Origin: Pseudomonas tremae
Lineage (GTDB): Bacteria; Pseudomonadota; Gammaproteobacteria; Pseudomonadales; Pseudomonadaceae
Assembly (NCBI RefSeq): GCF_001401155.1
Contig: NZ_LJRO01000508.1
Span: 1 to 64,000, forward strand
Direction of reading: 5' to 3'
Length of the DNA stretch: 64,000 bases
The notes below the pieces were generated by a model. That model saw only the letters and a list, made by a program, of their open reading frames with translations. It ran no database searches and was not told the DNA's origin. The position numbers and the translations under genes were made by a program. How positions within the stretch are numbered: the first letter of the stretch is position 1; each line of letters begins with the position of its first letter. Below are positions 62,505 to 64,000 of this stretch, in pieces.

Positions 62505-64000
62505 TCACGGTTCTCCGCTGCGTTCCTGATACATCCAGTCAACGATTTCGCCTTCTGGTGTATAGCCGTTGACTGTTTCACGCAGTAATTGACGCACACT
62601 GTTGTAATCGTCCCGATCAACCGCATCCAGCAACTTTGTCAGGCGGCCTTTCAGCACATCCCATTGCAGGTAATCTTCGTTCGCACTCATGATCATCGGA
62701 TGTTCGGTGGCGACGACGTTGTCTCCGATCAGCAGCTCTTCGTAGAGTTTCTCGCCCGGACGCAGCCCGGTAAACTCGATCGAAATGTCACCGTGCGGGT
62801 TCTTCTCGGAACGAATGGCCAGACCTGACAGGTGAATCATCTTTTCGGCAAGTTCGATGATCTTGACCGGCTCGCCCATGTCCAGAACGAACACATCACC
62901 GCCATGGCCCATGGAACCCGCCTGAATGACCAACTGGGCAGCCTCGGGGATAGTCATGAAGTAGCGGGTGATCTTCGGGTGGGTGACCGTCAGAGGTCCG
63001 CCTGACTGAATCTGCTTGTGAAACAGCGGTATCACCGAGCCTGACGACCCCAACACATTGCCGAAGCGGACCATGGTGAAGCGGGTCTTGTTCACCTGAT
63101 ACACATTGGCCTTGTCGCCAAATATGACCGGCGCCGTTTCGCGACTCAGGGCCTGCAGTATCAACTCGGCAAGGCGCTTGGTGCTGCCCATTACGTTGGT
63201 CGGCCTGACCGCCTTGTCGGTAGAGATCAGGACAAAGTTGGAAACACCCGATTGCAAGGCCGCCTGGGCGGTATTGAGCGTACCGACCACGTTGTTGAGC
63301 ACACCCTCGGCAATGTTGTGTTCGACCATCGGCACATGCTTGTAAGCGGCCGCGTGATAAACCGTGTCGACCCTCCAGGTTTTCATGATCGACAGCAGCT
63401 TGGGGTGGTTGCGTACTGAACCGAGAATGGGCAGCAACTTGACCGAAAGCGATTCGCGCGCCGAACGCTGCTCAAGCTCGGAAAGAATGCTGTAAAGGTT
63501 GAATTCGCTGTGATCCAGCAACAGCAGCTGGGTGGGCTGCAGCAGGAGGATCTGGCGGCAGAGCTCTGAACCGATCGACCCGCCGGCGCCAGTCACCAGG
63601 ACCGTCTTGCCCTTGATGCAATGCTCCAGCAGGTTGTCCCGCGCAGGTACCGAGTCACGTCCCAGAAGGTCGGCGATATCGACTTCCTGGAGGTCGTCCA
63701 CCTTTACCCTGCCGGCCGCCAGATCCATGAAACCGGGAACACTTCGCACGTGAAGCGGGAAGCCTTCCAGAAAACCGAGAATTTCCCGACGCCGCCCACG
63801 TGATGATGATGGAATTGCCAGAAGAATCTCTTGAGCGCCGGTTGAATCTATCATTCGCTGAATGTTTCGCGGCTTATAAACCTGAAGGCCTGAAATCACT
63901 CGATTGGAGATTGATTCGTCATCATCGATGAACGCCACGGGATGCATGAGGCGCCCCATGCGCAATGCAGCGACCAACTGATTACCAGCAGCACCGGCAC
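62505..64000 (-). CDS. WbpM/CapD-type nucleotide-sugar 4,6-dehydratase, 5' part missing
   Basis: This is the membrane-type FlaA1/WbpM family enzyme, used for UDP-GlcNAc dehydration in O-antigen synthesis. Visible in the C-terminal dehydratase domain are NAD motif VTGAGGSIGSE, LISTDKAVRPTNVMGSTKR (Met-Lys replaces the usual Tyr-Lys of SDR enzymes, a trait of this group) and GLRPGEKLYEE. The frame stays open to the right edge, where AGAAGNQLVAALRMGR (a second Rossmann motif) is seen; the N-terminal TM part lies outside. Confidence 0.92.
   Translation of the reverse strand, partial: AGAAGNQLVAALRMGRLMHPVAFIDDDESISNRVISGLQVYKPRNIQRMIDSTGAQEILLAIPSSSRGRRREILGFLEGFPLHVRSVPGFMDLAAGRVKVDDLQEVDIADLLGRDSVPARDNLLEHCIKGKTVLVTGAGGSIGSELCRQILLLQPTQLLLLDHSEFNLYSILSELEQRSARESLSVKLLPILGSVRNHPKLLSIMKTWRVDTVYHAAAYKHVPMVEHNIAEGVLNNVVGTLNTAQAALQSGVSNFVLISTDKAVRPTNVMGSTKRLAELILQALSRETAPVIFGDKANVYQVNKTRFTMVRFGNVLGSSGSVIPLFHKQIQSGGPLTVTHPKITRYFMTIPEAAQLVIQAGSMGHGGDVFVLDMGEPVKIIELAEKMIHLSGLAIRSEKNPHGDISIEFTGLRPGEKLYEELLIGDNVVATEHPMIMSANEDYLQWDVLKGRLTKLLDAVDRDDYNSVRQLLRETVNGYTPEGEIVDWMYQERSGEP

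Overview
The window is a stretch of chromosome from a fluorescent Pseudomonas, most likely of the Pseudomonas syringae group. Evidence for this is the aot/aru arginine locus with an AraC-type ArgR, phhR-phhAB, an arginine-type EF-P beside earP, an OmpR-family regulator / Spy-like / histidine kinase operon, a sagS-gpx-msrB-alaA-htpX block, and a twin-hairpin intergenic repeat at about 23098-23152 of the kind common in P. syringae genomes. The species is inferred from gene content and is not proven. Most of the window is core genome, and genes are densely packed on both strands.

Layout. 1-11033 (minus strand) is the arginine locus: aotJ-aotQ-aotM-aotO-aotP-argR (uptake and regulation), then aruC-aruF-aruG-astD-astB (succinyltransferase pathway; astB runs off the left edge). 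It carries intercistronic hairpins and a shared candidate ArgR site before aotJ and before aruC. aotJ has an in-frame TAG 12 codons before the normal end. 11558-17228 holds acs, a DUF2790 gene, and phhR divergent from phhA-phhB with two TyrR/PhhR-type boxes between them. 17453-21095 holds two very small genes, an MFS carrier, arfB and an AroP-like permease. 21360-26273 (minus) is rluB, a DUF1289 gene, scpB, scpA, a YciO/TsaC-like gene and a PHP phosphatase. 26339-30117 (plus) is yciB, yciI and the regulator/Spy-like/kinase set. 30232-36036 holds a nitroreductase, trkH, a DUF962 gene, an LpxH-like phosphoesterase, a SelT/SelW-like gene and a LysR-pirin divergent pair. 36148-36557 is a tandem duplication of tRNA-Gly(GCC)/tRNA-Glu(TTC) under one strong promoter.

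36871-45910 contains a one-TM protein, a free-Met-sulfoxide reductase, a DUF815 ATPase, the SagS-like hybrid kinase, gpx, msrB, alaA, htpX and a YgiD-like dioxygenase. 46002-53108 contains deaD with a long leader, a spermidine-synthase-like gene, class II DAHP synthase, a TauE/SafE carrier, ohrR-ohr and efp. earP follows at 53207-54337.

The one clearly accessory-looking segment is about 54439-58673. It has a two-gene McrB/McrC-like restriction module in which the McrB-like protein begins directly at its Walker A motif, so it has no N-terminal DNA-recognition domain, and on the other strand three small genes (a membrane protein, a GreA/GreB-C-like protein and a 68-residue protein). After it come an SdaC-like carrier, a membrane-anchored thioredoxin-like protein with a multi-TM front half, a TetR regulator, a ComEA-like protein, and a WbpM/CapD-type dehydratase cut by the right edge.

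Stress-related functions are scattered through the window: methionine sulfoxide reductases, glutathione peroxidase, Ohr, HtpX and a Cpx-like envelope system. I found no CRISPR array, rRNA, prophage or insertion sequence.
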